The notes beneath the pieces are model-generated. The model did not search any database and was not told the DNA's origin. It saw nothing but the letters and a program-made list of their open reading frames with translations. A program made the position numbers and the translations under genes. 64,000 nucleotides of DNA. It comes from Rhynchopus euleeides (lineage: Eukaryota; Euglenozoa; Diplonemea; Diplonemida; Diplonemidae). The stretch is taken from NCBI GenBank assembly GCA_963210315.1, contig OY723286.1:1922001-1986000 (forward strand), read 5' to 3'. Positions 30,101 to 42,900 of this stretch are shown in pieces (position 1 is the stretch's first letter; the number at the start of each line of letters is the position of its first letter).

Positions 30101-31793
30101 TGGCGGGTCAGTCGAACATGGTGGGGCACGGGCGGGTGTCTGACCTCAAGATCTTTGAACCGAAGCTGCTGGAGACCAGGGACGACGTGTTCGCCAAGTC
30201 GATCATCGAGGTGCGCAGGGGAACAGGGCGCCTCGCCCCTCAGTACGGGAGGGCGTTCGGCCCGGAGCTGGGGTTCGGGCACGTGCTCGGGGACACCTTC
30301 GCGGAGGATGTGTACCTCTTCAAGGCTGCGAAGGGAGGGACCCAGATTGCGAACGAGGACCACTGGGCCCCGCGCGGGAAGGACGGCAACCTGTACAAGC
30401 AGGCCATTGCAGGGTTCAAGCAGTTCCTGTCGCGCGACGTGCCGAGGGAGCATGTGGTGTCGGGGTTTGTGTGGTTCCAGGGGTACAACGACGCCTTCTC
30501 CGACGCGAACGCGAACGGGTACGAGGCGGCGCTGGTGGAGCTGATTGCGTCTGTGCGGCGGGACCTGGGGGTGGCGGACCTGCCTGTCGTGGTGGTGCAG
30601 GGGAACGACAACCAGGGTGTGCGTGGGGACATCATCAGGGCTGCGCAGGCGAAGGTGGCGACAGAGGACGCGCATGCCGACTGGGTTGTGTCGGGCGACC
30701 TGTACAACTACTTCCACTACGACAGCCCGTCGATGGCCACGATCGGGCGGCGTGCGGGGCAGGCAATGCTGCCGTTTCTTGGGCGGGCGGGTGCCTTCAA
30801 GGATGTGTATGTGGGGACACAGGGCAGGACGCTGCAGGTTGCGGGACGTGAGGGCGTGCTTGCGAACGACCGGGGCGTGGGCAAGGGCAGGGCACAGGTG
30901 GTGGCCAGGCCGTCGCACGGGAACCTGGTACTGCGCAGCGACGGCGGGTTCACGTACCGCCCTGCTGCAGGGTTTGTCGGGCTCGACACCTTCACGTACA
31001 CCGTGGCAGACAGGGCGGGGGTGGTGGGGAACCCTGCGGTCGTCGAAGTCTGGGTGGAGACGAAGACCGCGTCGGACGAGAAGCTGATTGTGCACTACGC
31101 ATTCGAGGAGGCGGGTGTGGTGGCGGACAGGTCGTCGCCGTCGTCCCCCTCCATCGTGTACGACTCGACCAGGAGGGTGCAGGCGTACGCCGACCCGACG
31201 GGGGTGTCTGTGGGGGAGGCACGCGGGGTGTCGGGCAAGTGTGCGGTGCTGTCGGGCACCCCGAAGAAGTGGGGCGACGGGCACCTGTCTGTACAGATGT
31301 CCCCGATGCCGGACTTCCTCCTCTTCGGGCTGGACGACATCACCGTGTGCATGTGGGTGAAGGTGGCAGCGCCCACCACGGACAAGATGCCGATCTTCTC
31401 CAACGCCGGGCGCCCCAATATACCATGGGGCTGACGCTGCTGACGGGCGGGCCCGGCAAGTCCTTCACCACTGTTGTGTACGGCACGGGGGGGCGCAGGG
31501 TCACCGTCGCCTCACAGGGCCCTGCCATCGATGACGGGGCATGGCACCACGTGGCAGCTGTCGTGTCGCGCTCCACCAACACCGCGACAAACTACGTGGA
31601 CGGGCGGGCCGTGTCGACTGCCGGCATCTCCGGGGTGGGCGGGGCGTTCGAGCAGGGCTTCTACACGCGCCTGGGCGGTGTGGCGTGGCTCGGAAGCAAC
31701 GCGAAGTTCGTGGGGCACATGGACGAGGTGCGGGTGTACCGCACAGCACTCCCCGCAGCACGCATCGCACAGCTGTTTGCTCGCAGGGAGTGA
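27154..31793 (+). CDS. Secreted LamG / zincin-like / SASA-esterase / cadherin-like multidomain protein, one frame break
   Basis: The main frame gives 1,426 residues. In order: signal peptide (1-25), LamG-like domain (about 60-230), Pro/Thr linker, Cys-rich knot (about 295-335), second LamG (about 345-520), a zincin-like domain with H628-E-N-F-H632 and a possible third ligand E647, a second Pro/Thr linker, a SASA (sialate O-acetylesterase, CE6-like) domain with MAGQSNM (S987 nucleophile), GFVWFQG and a likely catalytic H1188 in FHYDS, a Big/cadherin-like domain (VLANDRG ... GGFTYRPAAGFVG), and a third LamG domain. That last domain is split: the main frame stops at 31432-31434, while DDGAWHHVAAVV and the closing strands are open in another frame to 31793. 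The shift lies next to CCCC at 31413-31416. ATG 27154 starts the signal peptide. Extracellular glycan or glycoprotein processing is inferred. Confidence 0.78.
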
Positions 31794-32701
31794 AGGGACT
31801 TGAGACTTGAGACAGCAGCAGTGAGTGTGTGGTTGGGGCGGCAGGTGGCTTTGCCTGTGTGCGTGTGTGTTTGTCCCGCTCTCGTCATAGACCGAAAAGG
31901 GCAGTGTCGCTGCCCCAGCGGAGGGACCGACACACAAGGCACACAAAAGCAAGCGACCCCGCTGCCCACCAACTGTGAGTGTGCTGTGGCTGTGGTGTGT
32001 ACAGGGTGTGTCCCCTTCTGCCTCTTTCTCTGTCTCCCTCTCCACGATCTGCTACACTTGACTGTGTACCAGATGACATATTATTGACGTTTTCACTATA
32101 ACTCTTGCGCTTCCTTGTTGGGGCAACCGACATGCGTGTTCTGTGCACACCACCTCTCCCCTCAGGAGTGTTCCTCTCTGCACCATTCCGCAGATCAGCA
32201 TCCAGTCGTGCGCACAGGTTCACACGGTGGGGTTGGTTGCCCCGTTCTCTTCTTTGTCCTGCGTGCGTGAGTTCCGTTCGTTGTGTCTGTTCTCTGCCTT
32301 TACTGTCAGCGGACGTGGCACAGTTTTTACATCCTGCCACAAGCTGCCGTGGGTGGCTGACACACAAGGCCACTCACTCACAGCCCCGCATCCACAACAC
32401 CACCACCCCTGCCCATGTAGTTGGTTGTCTTTCAGCCACTTCTTGCCGTTCCCCAGGTGAAGGGATAAAGGCAACCGTATCTGGAATGACATGTCCTTGG
32501 AAGCACCCCACTCCCCCAGCACCCAGCTTGACTCAGGTGTTGACGCACACCCTCGCCCTGCACCACATCTCCACTGCTGTTCACCCTGGTGCCACCCCCA
32601 CATCAGAGGCACCAGTTGGGTGTGCCCACCTGTACCCTGTACCCCTCCACACCACACCACACCTCATCACACTGCCGCAGATTGTTTGCAACTCACTGAG
32701 A
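31794..32701. other. Intergenic spacer, LamG gene to peroxidase gene (second pass)
   Basis: Same content as 4211-5118, shifted by 27,583. No gene supported. Confidence 0.5.
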
Positions 32702-33932
32702 ATGAGGTCTACCGCTGTGGTGCTGGTGGCGCTGCTTGCCGTGCAGCTGACTGGTGTGCAGGCACAGCGTGGTGGGCGCGGAGGCCGGGGTGGCGGTGGC
32801 GGTGGTGGTCGTGGTGGTGGTGGGGCACCAGCACCGGCACCCGCTCCTGCACCAGTCCCTCAGCCTCCACCTGCACCGGCACCGGCGCCTGTGCCTGTGC
32901 CACCTGTGACGGGAGGTGGACGTGGCGGGAGGGGCGGGCGTGGTGGCAGGGGCGGTGGCGGGGCACCTGCACCAGCACCAGCGCCTGCACCTGCACCTGT
33001 GCCCGTGCCGCCACCCACGGCACCCACACCCGCACAGAGCGGGCCGCCCAGGACACAGCCGGGTCGGGCGATCCTCGCGTCTGCACGTGCACGGTACCAG
33101 CCCGTGGTGCAGTCGATCGGGCAGCTGATCGAGTCGAGCCCCGAAGAGCTGCGGCCGCTGTTTGTGCGGATGGCGTTCCACGCGGTGACGACGTACGACG
33201 CGTCTGCACGCCCTGTGGGCGGCCCTGTCGGGGGGGTGCCTGCGCACGGCCCCCGAGAACCGGATCCCGGACAACACGATCATGTCGCTTGTGACGGACC
33301 CGCTGGAGGCGGTGAAGCGTGCACACCCCTTCATCACGTACGCAGACCTGTACCAGCTGGCCGGGAACGTGGCGCACGAGTACATGGGGTCCCCGTCGCT
33401 GTTCTGGCGGCCCGGGCGGCGCGACTTCACGGCACCGGCGGAGACCGGGCGGCTGTGTGTGGGGGACGCGTCGCGCATCCCGCAGAAGCGCTTCAACAAC
33501 GACAACTTCCCGCACCCGGACACGCTGCAGCACTTCTTCGACGTGTTTGAGCGCCTCGACATCAGCCTGGACAGGGACGCGCTGGCCTTGCATAAGGCTG
33601 CCGCGCTCATGGGAGGACATCAGATGGGCGGGATGCACACAGAGGTCAGCAACAACGAGGGTGTGTGGACCGCAAACAACCTGGTCTTCGGGAACGAGTA
33701 CTTCTTCAACCTGGAGAACGGGAACTGGGGCCGCGGCACAGCCCAGCAGGGCCAGACGGACCTGCAGTACCGCGGCGGGCCCGGCGGGCGCTTCACCATG
33801 CTCCCCATCGACATGGTGATGCGTGCGGACAACCGGCTGCGCAACATTGTGCGCCAGTTCGCCCAGAACCGCCAGCAGTTCAACACCCACTACCTTGCTG
33901 CCTGGCGCCATGTCCAGGAGCTTGGCATGTGA
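32702..33932 (+). CDS. Secreted class I heme peroxidase, second pass, same frame break
   Basis: Second copy of the gene at 5119-6349, with no difference seen. The seven-G run that splits the catalytic domain is at 33230-33236. Signal peptide, Gly/Arg and Ala-Pro tracts, distal RMAFH and proximal GGHQMGG are all present. Sharing the exact break means it predates the duplication, was homogenised between copies, or is a systematic consensus error. Confidence 0.75.
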
Positions 33933-34740
33933 TCTGATGTGACCTGATCACAGTGTGGCAAGTCTCGTTTCTGATGGTGCTGCACATCAATCCACTCCAC
34001 AATCCGATGCATCTTCCCCTCCTTCTTCTCCTTCTTCTTCTTCTTCATGTGTTCAACTCGCCTGACAACCACCACTGTGTGTGTGTGTCTCACACAACAC
34101 ACATGCGGCTTCCTTGTTCTTGTGTTGTCTTGTCTCGCTGAATGAACTGAAACGAAAGTACGAATCTGAACACAGCGGCCTAGGCGTAATGCCCTCGCCC
34201 GACAGGCTGAGACTGCAGAACTGGTTTGTACCACACTTGCCCGCTGCTCGCACTCGCACCGTCACGGTGTGTGTGGGTATGTGTGTGCACGTGGTGCGTC
34301 CATTCCGGCTCTCACGCACTCACCCACTTCCGAAGGTTCTGACCCTTGTTGCCGTTCTTGCTATAGACTCCGGCAGATCCTCGCTTTGTTGTTTGTTTCC
34401 TATAGACAGCACTGCCGATACAAAGTCGGCATGCAGTGCTGTGCCTGTTCGCTGTTTGTTTGCCCATGTGACATCTTGTTCCACCTTTCGCCTGAAGTGC
34501 TTCTGCTTCCAGTTTGAGTTTTCATGTTTCATCCTCTCGTCTTGTTTGCAGCGCCACAGACCGACACGCACATGAGGTGCAGATGAATGCAATGCAGCTG
34601 AAGTGACAACACGCCCACCCCCAAGCTGACCCATGCACTGCAGCCGTTGCACTGATCACCAACACACTCCTCGCATGAGTGCACACCGACACCCTGCAGG
34701 ACACCCAGACCACAACACTACCCACAACACCAACTACAAA
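33933..34740. other. Intergenic spacer, peroxidase gene to Cys-rich gene (second pass)
   Basis: Same content as 6350-7157, including the strong hairpin at 34406-34442. No gene supported. Confidence 0.5.
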
Positions 34741-35109
34741 ATGTTCGCATCGCGCACAATCCTGCTGGCGGCGGCGTGCCTCATCGCTGCGGGGGTGCAG
34801 GCGGAGGCGCAGCAGATCTGCTGCCTGGCGTTCCCGACGTGCCCTGCCGACACGACGCGCGACGCGACGTGCACGGCGGCCGACGTGAAGGCCGGGCTGT
34901 GCCAGGAGGCGACGCTGTGCTGCAGCACGATCCGCTGCAGGGTGAAGCAGCCTGAGACGCCCATCTGCTGCCAGGCCATGCCGTCGTGCCCGGCCGGTTA
35001 CGAGCAGACGGACGAGTCTGTGTGCTCCGACCACATGTGGAAGTACGGGATCTGCAGGAAGGCGAGCCGCTGCTGCAAGGAGATCACGTGCCGCACCTGG
35101 GTCATGTAG
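34741..35109 (+). CDS. Small secreted protein with a duplicated eight-cysteine domain, second pass
   Basis: Identical translation to the gene at 7158-7526: signal peptide, then two eight-cysteine domains. It is the last gene of the first complete unit. The inferred unit junction lies 1.4 kb downstream. Confidence 0.75.
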   Translation: MFASRTILLAAACLIAAGVQAEAQQICCLAFPTCPADTTRDATCTAADVKAGLCQEATLCCSTIRCRVKQPETPICCQAMPSCPAGYEQTDESVCSDHMWKYGICRKASRCCKEITCRTWVM

Positions 35110-36668
35110 GAGCGTGGAGGAGGCCCCTTGCGGTACAGATGTTGCTGCTGAGCCCCAACCGGCTGTGTGGCGACTGGGTGGCTGGGTGATGGAGACAGCT
35201 GTGCGTGGCTTCTTTGTTGCTCTCAAAATCAACTTCAAACAGAAACACAAAGACAATAGCATGGCAGAGCAGGGCAGGACGGGCGGGGGAGCTCTGTAGC
35301 CCCCCACCTCTCCGCACTGCTTTGTTTGTTCTTTTTTGGGTGGTGGTGGACTACTGGACTACTGGACTACCCCCACCTCTTCGCGTTGTATGCCCCTCTT
35401 TTTTGGAAGAACAGCTAGCTTTTCGCACTAAAAAGACTCGTGGCAGCGTTCGGTATCTGCACACATGCACTAGCAGGCACCGTTCGTACAAACAAAGAAC
35501 GCAACTCCAAGTCTTTTTCCTTTTCATCCCCTGCATCCCCACATCCCCGGAACCGCAACAAGGCGCGGTGTGTGTCCTCCCGGCCTAGACGAGATGAGCC
35601 AGTTGGCGTTTGTGTTGCCCGGTTGTGCCTTGTTCTGACACAAGTGCAAGTGGGCAGCACCCGCCTGGGAGCCTGAATGTCGCTGGGAGAGGACACGCCG
35701 TGCCCCACAGAGGCATCCTGTGCCTTGTGGTCAAACTGTTGCCGATTTCCCCTACGATCCATCCATCTTCGTACCATCTACCATTAACGTCTCTCTCTTT
35801 GCGCAGCAAGCACACACACACACACCCAGAGAGGTAGCCCGTCTTTACTCGGACGGGTCGCAGCGGGAGCACTCGAACGAACACAGAGAAGGCACCGACC
35901 GCCCGCCTGCCGTGCACCACCACGTTGCGGCCGCTGAGACCTCCGGGGGAACCCCCGACAGGAGGAATGTGTGGCAGCGTTGTGTGTGGTGCACGTGCAC
36001 GTGGGAGGTTTGTGGCCTTGATCGAGGCGTCCGTCTGCGAAAACCACCTCTGCAAGGGAGTGAACTGCATGCGCTGCCCTGCTGATGTGCCTCCTGCTTG
36101 GCTTTGCTTTGCCCCACAGGCGGGGGCGGTGGGGTGCAGGTGCAGGTGCAGGTGGTTGTGCCACAGCGGCGCAGCTGCCTCGCCCCGCCTCGCCTCCTTC
36201 CCCCTTCTGCTGGGCTGGGCTGGGCTGGAGGTGTATTCCATGGGCCTTTTGTCCGCTTCCTTTTGCTTTTCAGGCGTCTTGTCTTTTCTACTCTACTCTA
36301 GTCTACTCTACTCTCTTTATTCCCTTCCCTTCTCCGACCCATACAGCCGTGCTAATCCCAATGGGCGGAAAAGGGCCTTGTGTGTGGGACACCCTCAAAA
36401 CTACAACAGCCCTCCTCAGGTGGGGGCCACACGGGTCTCGCACCCGCTGGCCCCACCCCACAGAAGGGCTTGATCCCGCGGGCCACACTCGGTGGTGCAC
36501 AGTGCACCGATTGGAGTATCGTTGATAATGAGCGGAACAGCACCCCATCTCATCCACACTAGCTCCTTGACGCCGCATTGCATGTCATCCTTTTCATTTG
36601 CGTCTGCAGTCACACTCATTCCGCCACCTGCAGACCAGAGCCACACCCGAAGACATCCTCAAAACACA
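35110..36668. other. Spacer containing the inferred junction between the two complete units
   Basis: Same content as 7527-9085. The palindrome is at 36494-36508 and the inferred junction at 36511/36512. No gene supported. Confidence 0.5.
36494..36508. repeat. Junction palindrome, second copy
   Basis: Same 15-bp perfect inverted repeat, three bases left of the inferred junction between the two complete units (36511/36512). Confidence 0.7.
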
Positions 36669-37313
36669 ATGCAGATGACGTCGTTCGCAGTGCTTGCGGC
36701 CATTGTGGCCGTGTCGTCTGGGACACAGGTGAAGTGGACCGGGATTGTGAACGACCAGCAGTGGACGACGGCGAACAACTGGTACCCCGCCGTGGTGCCG
36801 GGGGCGAACGACGACGTGACGATCGACGACGCGGAGGCGAAGGACGCCACGGTGGTGCTGGTGCAGCCGACCAGCATCGGGTCGCTGACGATGGGGAACC
36901 TGGCGGCAAACTCGGCGCGCCTGCGCGTGCTGGCGAACCTGACTGTGGCACGCACCTTGACGGTGCAGGGGAACGGGCACCTGGAGATCAACAGCGGGGC
37001 GGCACAGGTGGCGTGCCCGAAGGTGTCCGTCAAGGGTGAGTTGGCCTTCCTGGCTGGCGGGATCGCAGGGGCGTATCAGGTGGACGGGTACGCCAACTTC
37101 GGGACGCAGGCGGCGAAGGTGTTCGACGGGGCGGCCGTCACGGTCAACTCGACGCGCCAGGTGGCTGCCTCCGGCTCCCTCCAGTTCAAGCAGGGCTCTG
37201 TCGTCACCGCCAATACGGGTGTCGTTGCCGAGGGCAGCAACTTCCAGTGCATCGTCATGGACTCGAGCACCGGCAACGCCTTCCAGGCTCGTGGCTTCGC
37301 CTGGAAGCAGTGA
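36669..37313 (+). CDS. Secreted beta-helix-like protein, second copy
   Basis: Identical translation to the gene at 9086-9730 and first gene of the last complete unit. There is no third copy in the window because the array ends before it. Confidence 0.65.
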   Translation: MQMTSFAVLAAIVAVSSGTQVKWTGIVNDQQWTTANNWYPAVVPGANDDVTIDDAEAKDATVVLVQPTSIGSLTMGNLAANSARLRVLANLTVARTLTVQGNGHLEINSGAAQVACPKVSVKGELAFLAGGIAGAYQVDGYANFGTQAAKVFDGAAVTVNSTRQVAASGSLQFKQGSVVTANTGVVAEGSNFQCIVMDSSTGNAFQARGFAWKQ

Positions 37314-38579
37314 GCTGTCTGTTGTCTGGCTTCTGAGGTGTGAGGCGAGTCGCCGTGTGGGTGCCTGTAGTTCGGGTGCAGCAGAGCGAATGCAATGCCC
37401 TGTGTTGCGGCACTGCCGCACGGTGTTGTTTTTATGTTTTGAATATTCGTTTGTTTGTTGATGCCTTTCGCGTCACTTCATTTCCCTGCCTTTCCTCCTC
37501 GTGCTCAATTCTGAGGCAGCAGCAACGACACAGCCAGACAAGCACACCGCGCGCCTGGACAGTTCGGCGGGATGCAGGCTTCCCTGCACCAGCCTCTTGC
37601 GTCTTGCCGTGACGGTGCTGCCGTTGTCTGCTTTTGTTTTCGATTCTTCTCTTTCGCATCCACAGAGGGAGCCATGTGGCGATACTGATCGTGCCGCATG
37701 CCTTCTGCCGCCCAACGCTGTGCCTTTCCCGTTCCTATGTCGGGACACGGGAGGGCCTGAAGAGGTCATGGTGATGATGATGAATATGATGAGACCAAGG
37801 AAGGCAGGCTCACCCCACCTCCCTCCTGTTGCCCAATTGCTGGATTCTGTGTCTTGGTATTTGCGGTTGTGGGACAGCAACGCCTTCGATGTGTTATATA
37901 CACCACCAGGTGCAGCATTATCGTATGACGCCACACACACAAGACAAGACAAGCGAAGACAACACTGCAGGAGCCAGGCACCCTCACCTCGGACGAAGGA
38001 AGGCCAGCACACCCACACCTCCCTCCGTTGCCCCGGAGATCTGGCACTTGCTTGTCATGAGGTTGCAGCTGTGTGTGTGTGTTGCTGCTGAGTTGAGTTG
38101 AGTTGAGTTGGAGATATTGCAAGGGGTGTCCTAGAGTCACGGCTTGTGTCCGAATGATCGGTCTTGTCGTACTTACACACGTCCGAGACAGCGGTGTGCT
38201 GGCATCTGGATGCATGCAGCACTGTGCCTTGAGGCGCCACCCCTCCATCGCTCTGCCCCTGCTGCACCGACCCGCAGTCCCTGTGCGGGAGGCAGTTGAA
38301 CTGGTCGGGGAGATAGGCTGCACTCCAAACACATGCACCGGATGGAGTGCCTGGAATCAACCAGCTTCGCAATCGCCACACGTCGATGCGGGGTCAATGG
38401 ACTGGGCTAGACACTAGACGCTGGATGCTCGTCTGCCCTGCAGGGTGTGTGTCAGGGCGTGTACACACTGTTCCACTCCTGTTCCTGTTCATTGTCGTGT
38501 TCACCCACCAACACACCAAACACAACACCATACGCACACAGTTCACCGCACCGCACCCACAACACAACACACACCAACG
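37314..38579. other. Intergenic spacer, beta-helix gene to Hsp31 gene (second copy)
   Basis: Same content as 9731-10996, including the hairpin at 37406-37420. No gene supported. Confidence 0.5.
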
Positions 38580-39366
38580 ATGGGGAAGTCTGTCCTGCTT
38601 GTGGTGTCGCAGCACACGGAGATGCCGGCCACGGCGGCGCAGAAGAAGGAGGGAGTGGTGCCGACGGCGACCGGGTGGTACCTGCCGGAGGTGGCGCACC
38701 CCTACGCCGTGTTCAAGGCTGCTGGGTACGACGTGGTGTTTGTCAGCCCGAAGGGCGGGGATGCGGGGTGCGACGTGTCGAGCCTCGAGGTATGCACGGC
38801 TGTGCCGCACTGATGTTGTAACTCCCGCACCGCCACACGCAGGGCTTCGCTGGGGACGCCGAGTCGCAGAAGTTCAAGGAGCAGCACATGAAGGAGGGGA
38901 AGTCCCTGGCCACCGTGTCACTCGCAGAGCTGCCGAAGCCTGCCGCAAAAAAAAAAAAAAAAAGTACGACGCCATCTTCTACGCGGGCGGGCACGGGGTG
39001 ATGTGGGACTTCCCCGACTGTGAGGCGCAGAACAAGGCGGCAACTGCGATCTACGAGAAGGGAGGTGTTGTGGCCGCCGTGTGCCACGGCCCTGCTGCGC
39101 TCGTCAACGTGAAGCTGTCGTCCGGGGAGTACCTGGTTGCCGGGAAGTTTGTGGGCGGGTTCACCAACACCGAGGAGGACGCTGTGGCGAAGTCGGAGGT
39201 GATGCCCTTCATGCTGGAGACGACGCTGAAGGAGCGCGGGGCGAAGTTTGTCTCGGTCAAGGACTGGGGCGAGCTGTCCGTCGTGGATGGGCGTCTGGTG
39301 ACGGGGCAGAACCCAGGGTCTGCGACTGCGACCGCCAAGGACGTTGTGTCGGTGCTCAGCAAGTGA
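38580..39366 (+). CDS. Hsp31/DJ-1 family protein, second copy, frame broken at a poly-A run
   Basis: Exons 38580-38789 and 38843-39366, otherwise identical to the first copy. The A-run at 38947-38963 has 17 A instead of 15. Read literally, the frame shifts after the lysine run and meets TGA at 38999-39001, before the nucleophile elbow, so this copy would give a truncated, inactive protein. The remaining sequence is intact in the other frame, with no further decay. That pattern suits either a very recent slippage mutation or a homopolymer-length error in the assembly. Confidence 0.75.
38790..38842 (+). other. Cis-intron in the second Hsp31 copy
   Basis: Same 53-bp GT-AG intron as at 11207-11259, unchanged. 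Confidence 0.8.
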
Positions 39367-39937
39367 TGCTGTCCGTGCCTCAAGTGATCAGGTTGCCGGT
39401 GGAAACCGTCTGTCTGTGTGTTTCGATACAAACACGCCACGGCTCGACGTGGTGTGCCCAATTCTCTTGTAATCTTGGGTCCAACACCCACGGTGTGGGT
39501 GTCTAGCTCGGGTGCACGCTGTCTTGAACCACCTTCCCCTGTTCATGACGCGCATGACGTGCAGGGTTTGTTTCGCCTCCTTGCCCTTCATCTGTTCTCT
39601 TCCGCATCAGCAAGAGAGCCAGCTCCTTTTCGTACTTCCCCGACGGCTGGCCAGGCGCCGGCCACCCAGACACTGTGTGACGTCAGTCCGTGTTCTCGCG
39701 ATCGGACTCCATGTCCGAACCGCGTCAGGCGGAGAAACCATCTGTCACAGCAACAGTGTGCCTCATTCGACCCCCCATAGCAGCCCCACCCTTGTGATGT
39801 GGACAAGAGCGATGCACGCATCTGTTGTGAGCATTGTGGTGGGACCACACCCGCTGGACCACTGCTCAACTGCACACACCGACACCACACCACCCACATG
39901 ATAGTGATTGCATTACAACCTTGACACGACCGACATA
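39367..39937. other. Intergenic spacer, Hsp31 gene to pacifastin-array gene (second copy)
   Basis: Same content as 11782-12352, including the 8-bp hairpin now at 39484-39502. No gene supported. Confidence 0.5.
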
Positions 39938-42900
39938 ATGCTGAACATTATCGCGGCTGCGATTCTGGTAGCCACAGCAGGTGGTGCGGTGGCGCAAAAG
40001 TCGTGCACTCTCGAGTGTGGCACTATCGTGGCTGACGGCTGGACTGGCAAGGGCGAGTCCTACAACGACTGCAACGACTGCTTCTGCAACAACGGTGTTG
40101 TGAGCTGCAGCCGTAAGGCATGCCGGACGAAGTCGTGCCCTGAGAAGAAGACGTGCACTCTCGAGTGTGGCACTATCGTGGCTGACGGCTGGACTGGCAA
40201 GGGTGAGTCTTACAACGACTGCAACGACTGCTTCTGCAACAACGGTGTTGTGGGCTGCACCCGCAAGGCCTGCGAGACGACGTCGTGCCCTGAGAAGAAG
40301 ACGTGCACTCTCGAGTGTGGCACTATCGTGGCTGACGGCTGGACCGGCAAGGGCGAGTCCTACAACGACTGCAACGACTGCTTCTGCAACAACGGTGTTG
40401 TGAGCTGCAGCCGTAAGGCATGCCGGACGAAGTCGTGCCCTGAGAAGAAGACGTGCACTCTCGAGTGTGGCACTATCGTGGCTGACGGTTGGACTGGCAA
40501 GGGCGAGTCCTACAACGACTGCAACGACTGCTTCTGCAACAACGGTGTTGTGGGCTGCACCCGCAAGGCCTGCGAGACGACGTCGTGCCCTGAGAAGAAG
40601 ACGTGCACTCTCGAGTGCGGCACTATCGTGGCTGACGGCTGGACTGGCAAGGGCGAGTCTTACAACGACTGCAACGACTGCTTCTGCAACAACGGTGTTG
40701 TGAGCTGCAGCCGTAAGGCATGCCGGACGAAGTCGTGCCCTGAGAAGAAGACGTGCACTCTCGAGTGTGGCACTATCGTGGCTGACGGTTGGACTGGCAA
40801 GGGCGAGTCCTACAACGACTGCAACGACTGCTTCTGCAACAACGGTGTTGTGGGCTGCACCCGCAAGGCATGCGAGACGACGTCGTGCCCTGAGAAGAAG
40901 ACGTGCACTCTCGAGTGCGGCACTATCGTGGCTGACGGCTGGACTGGCAAGGGCGAGTCCTACAACGCCTGCAACGACTGCTTCTGCAACAACGGTGTTG
41001 TGGGCTGCACCCGCAAGGCCTGCGAGACGACGTCGTGCCCCGCGAAGAAGACGTGCACTCTCGAGTGTGGCACTATCGTGGCTGACGGTTGGACTGGCAA
41101 GGGCGAGTCCTACAACGACTGCAACGACTGCTTCTGCAACAACGGTGTTGTGGGCTGCACCCGCAAGGCCTGCGAGACGACGTCGTGCCCTGAGAAGAAG
41201 ACCTGCACTCTCGAGTGCGGCACTATCGTGGCTGACGGCTGGACTGGCAAGGGCGAGTCTTACAACGACTGCAACGACTGCTTCTGCAACAACGGTGTTG
41301 TGGGCTGCACCCGCAAGGCCTGCGAGACGACGTCGTGCCCTGAGAAGAAGACCTGCACTCTCGAGTGCGGCACTATCGTGGCTGACGGCTGGACTGGCAA
41401 GGGCGAGTCTTACAACGACTGCAACGACTGCTTCTGCAACAACGGTGTTGTGGGCTGCACCCGCAAGGCATGCGAGACGACGTCGTGCCCTGAGAAGAAG
41501 ACCTGCACTCTCGAGTGCGGCACTATCGTGGCTGACGGCTGGACGGGAAAGGGCGAGTCCTACAACGACTGCAACGACTGCTTCTGCAACAACGGTGTTG
41601 TGGGCTGCACCCGCAAGGCCTGCGAGACGACGTCGTGCCCTGAGAAGAAGACCTGCACTCTCGAGTGCGGCACTATCGTGGCTGACGGCTGGACTGGCAA
41701 GGGCGAGTCTTACAACGACTGCAACGACTGCTTCTGCAACAACGGTGTTGTGGGCTGCACCCGCAAGGCATGCGAGACGACGTCGTGCCCTGAGAAGAAG
41801 ACCTGCACTCTCGAGTGCGGCACTATCGTGGCTGACGGCTGGACTGGCAAGGGCGAGTCCTACAACGACTGCAACGACTGCTTCTGCAACAACGGTGTTG
41901 TGGGCTGCACCCGCAAGGCCTGCGAGACGACGTCGTGCCCCGCGAAGAAGACCTGCACTCTCGAGTGTGGCACTATCGTGGCTGACGGTTGGACTGGCAA
42001 GGGCGAGTCCTACAACGACTGCAACGACTGCTTCTGCAACAACGGTGTTGTGGGCTGCACCCGCAAGGCATGCGAGACGACGTCGTGCCCTGAGAAGAAG
42101 ACGTGCACTCTCGAGTGTGGCACTATCGTGGCTGACGGTTGGACTGGCAAGGGCGAGTCCTACAACGACTGCAACGACTGCTTCTGCAACAACGGTGTTG
42201 TGGGCTGCACCCGCAAGGCCTGCGAGACGACTTCGTGCCCCGCGAAGAAGACGTGCACTCTCGAGTGTGGCACTATCGTGGCTGACGGTTGGACTGGCAA
42301 GGGCGAGTCCTACAACGACTGCAACGACTGCTTCTGCAACAACGGTGTTGTGGGCTGCACCCGCAAGGCCTGCGAGACGACGTCGTGCCCTGAGAAGAAG
42401 ACCTGCACTCTCGAGTGCGGCACTATCGTGGCTGACGGCTGGACTGGCAAGGGCGAGTCTTACAACGACTGCAACGACTGCTTCTGCAACAACGGTGTTG
42501 TGGGCTGCACCCGCAAGGCATGCGAGACGACGTCGTGCCCTGAGAAGAAGACCTGCACTCTCGAGTGCGGCACTATCGTGGCTGACGGCTGGACGGGAAA
42601 GGGCGAGTCCTACAACGACTGCAACGACTGCTTCTGCAACAACGGTGTTGTGGGCTGCACCCGCAAGGCCTGCGAGACGACGTCGTGCCCTGAGAAGAAG
42701 ACCTGCACTCTCGAGTGCGGCACTATCGTGGCTGACGGCTGGACTGGCAAGGGCGAGTCTTACAACGACTGCAACGACTGCTTCTGCAACAACGGTGTTG
42801 TGGGCTGCACCCGCAAGGCATGCGAGACGACGTCGTGCCCTGAGAAGAAGACCTGCACTCTCGAGTGCGGCACTATCGTGGCTGACGGCTGGACTGGCAA

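Larger units (their letters stand above)
8929..36511 (+). repeat. Tandem macro-unit, first complete copy (27,583 bp, eight genes)
   Basis: A whole unit under the simple tandem-array model. It starts just after the base equivalent to the array end and carries the beta-helix-like, Hsp31, pacifastin-array, guanine deaminase, E2-like, LamG, peroxidase and Cys-rich genes, all on the + strand. It is longer than the next unit because its pacifastin gene has 16 more 150-bp repeats (2,400 bp), offset by a 2-base shorter A-run. The unit phase is inferred; the periodicity itself is seen directly. Confidence 0.85.
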
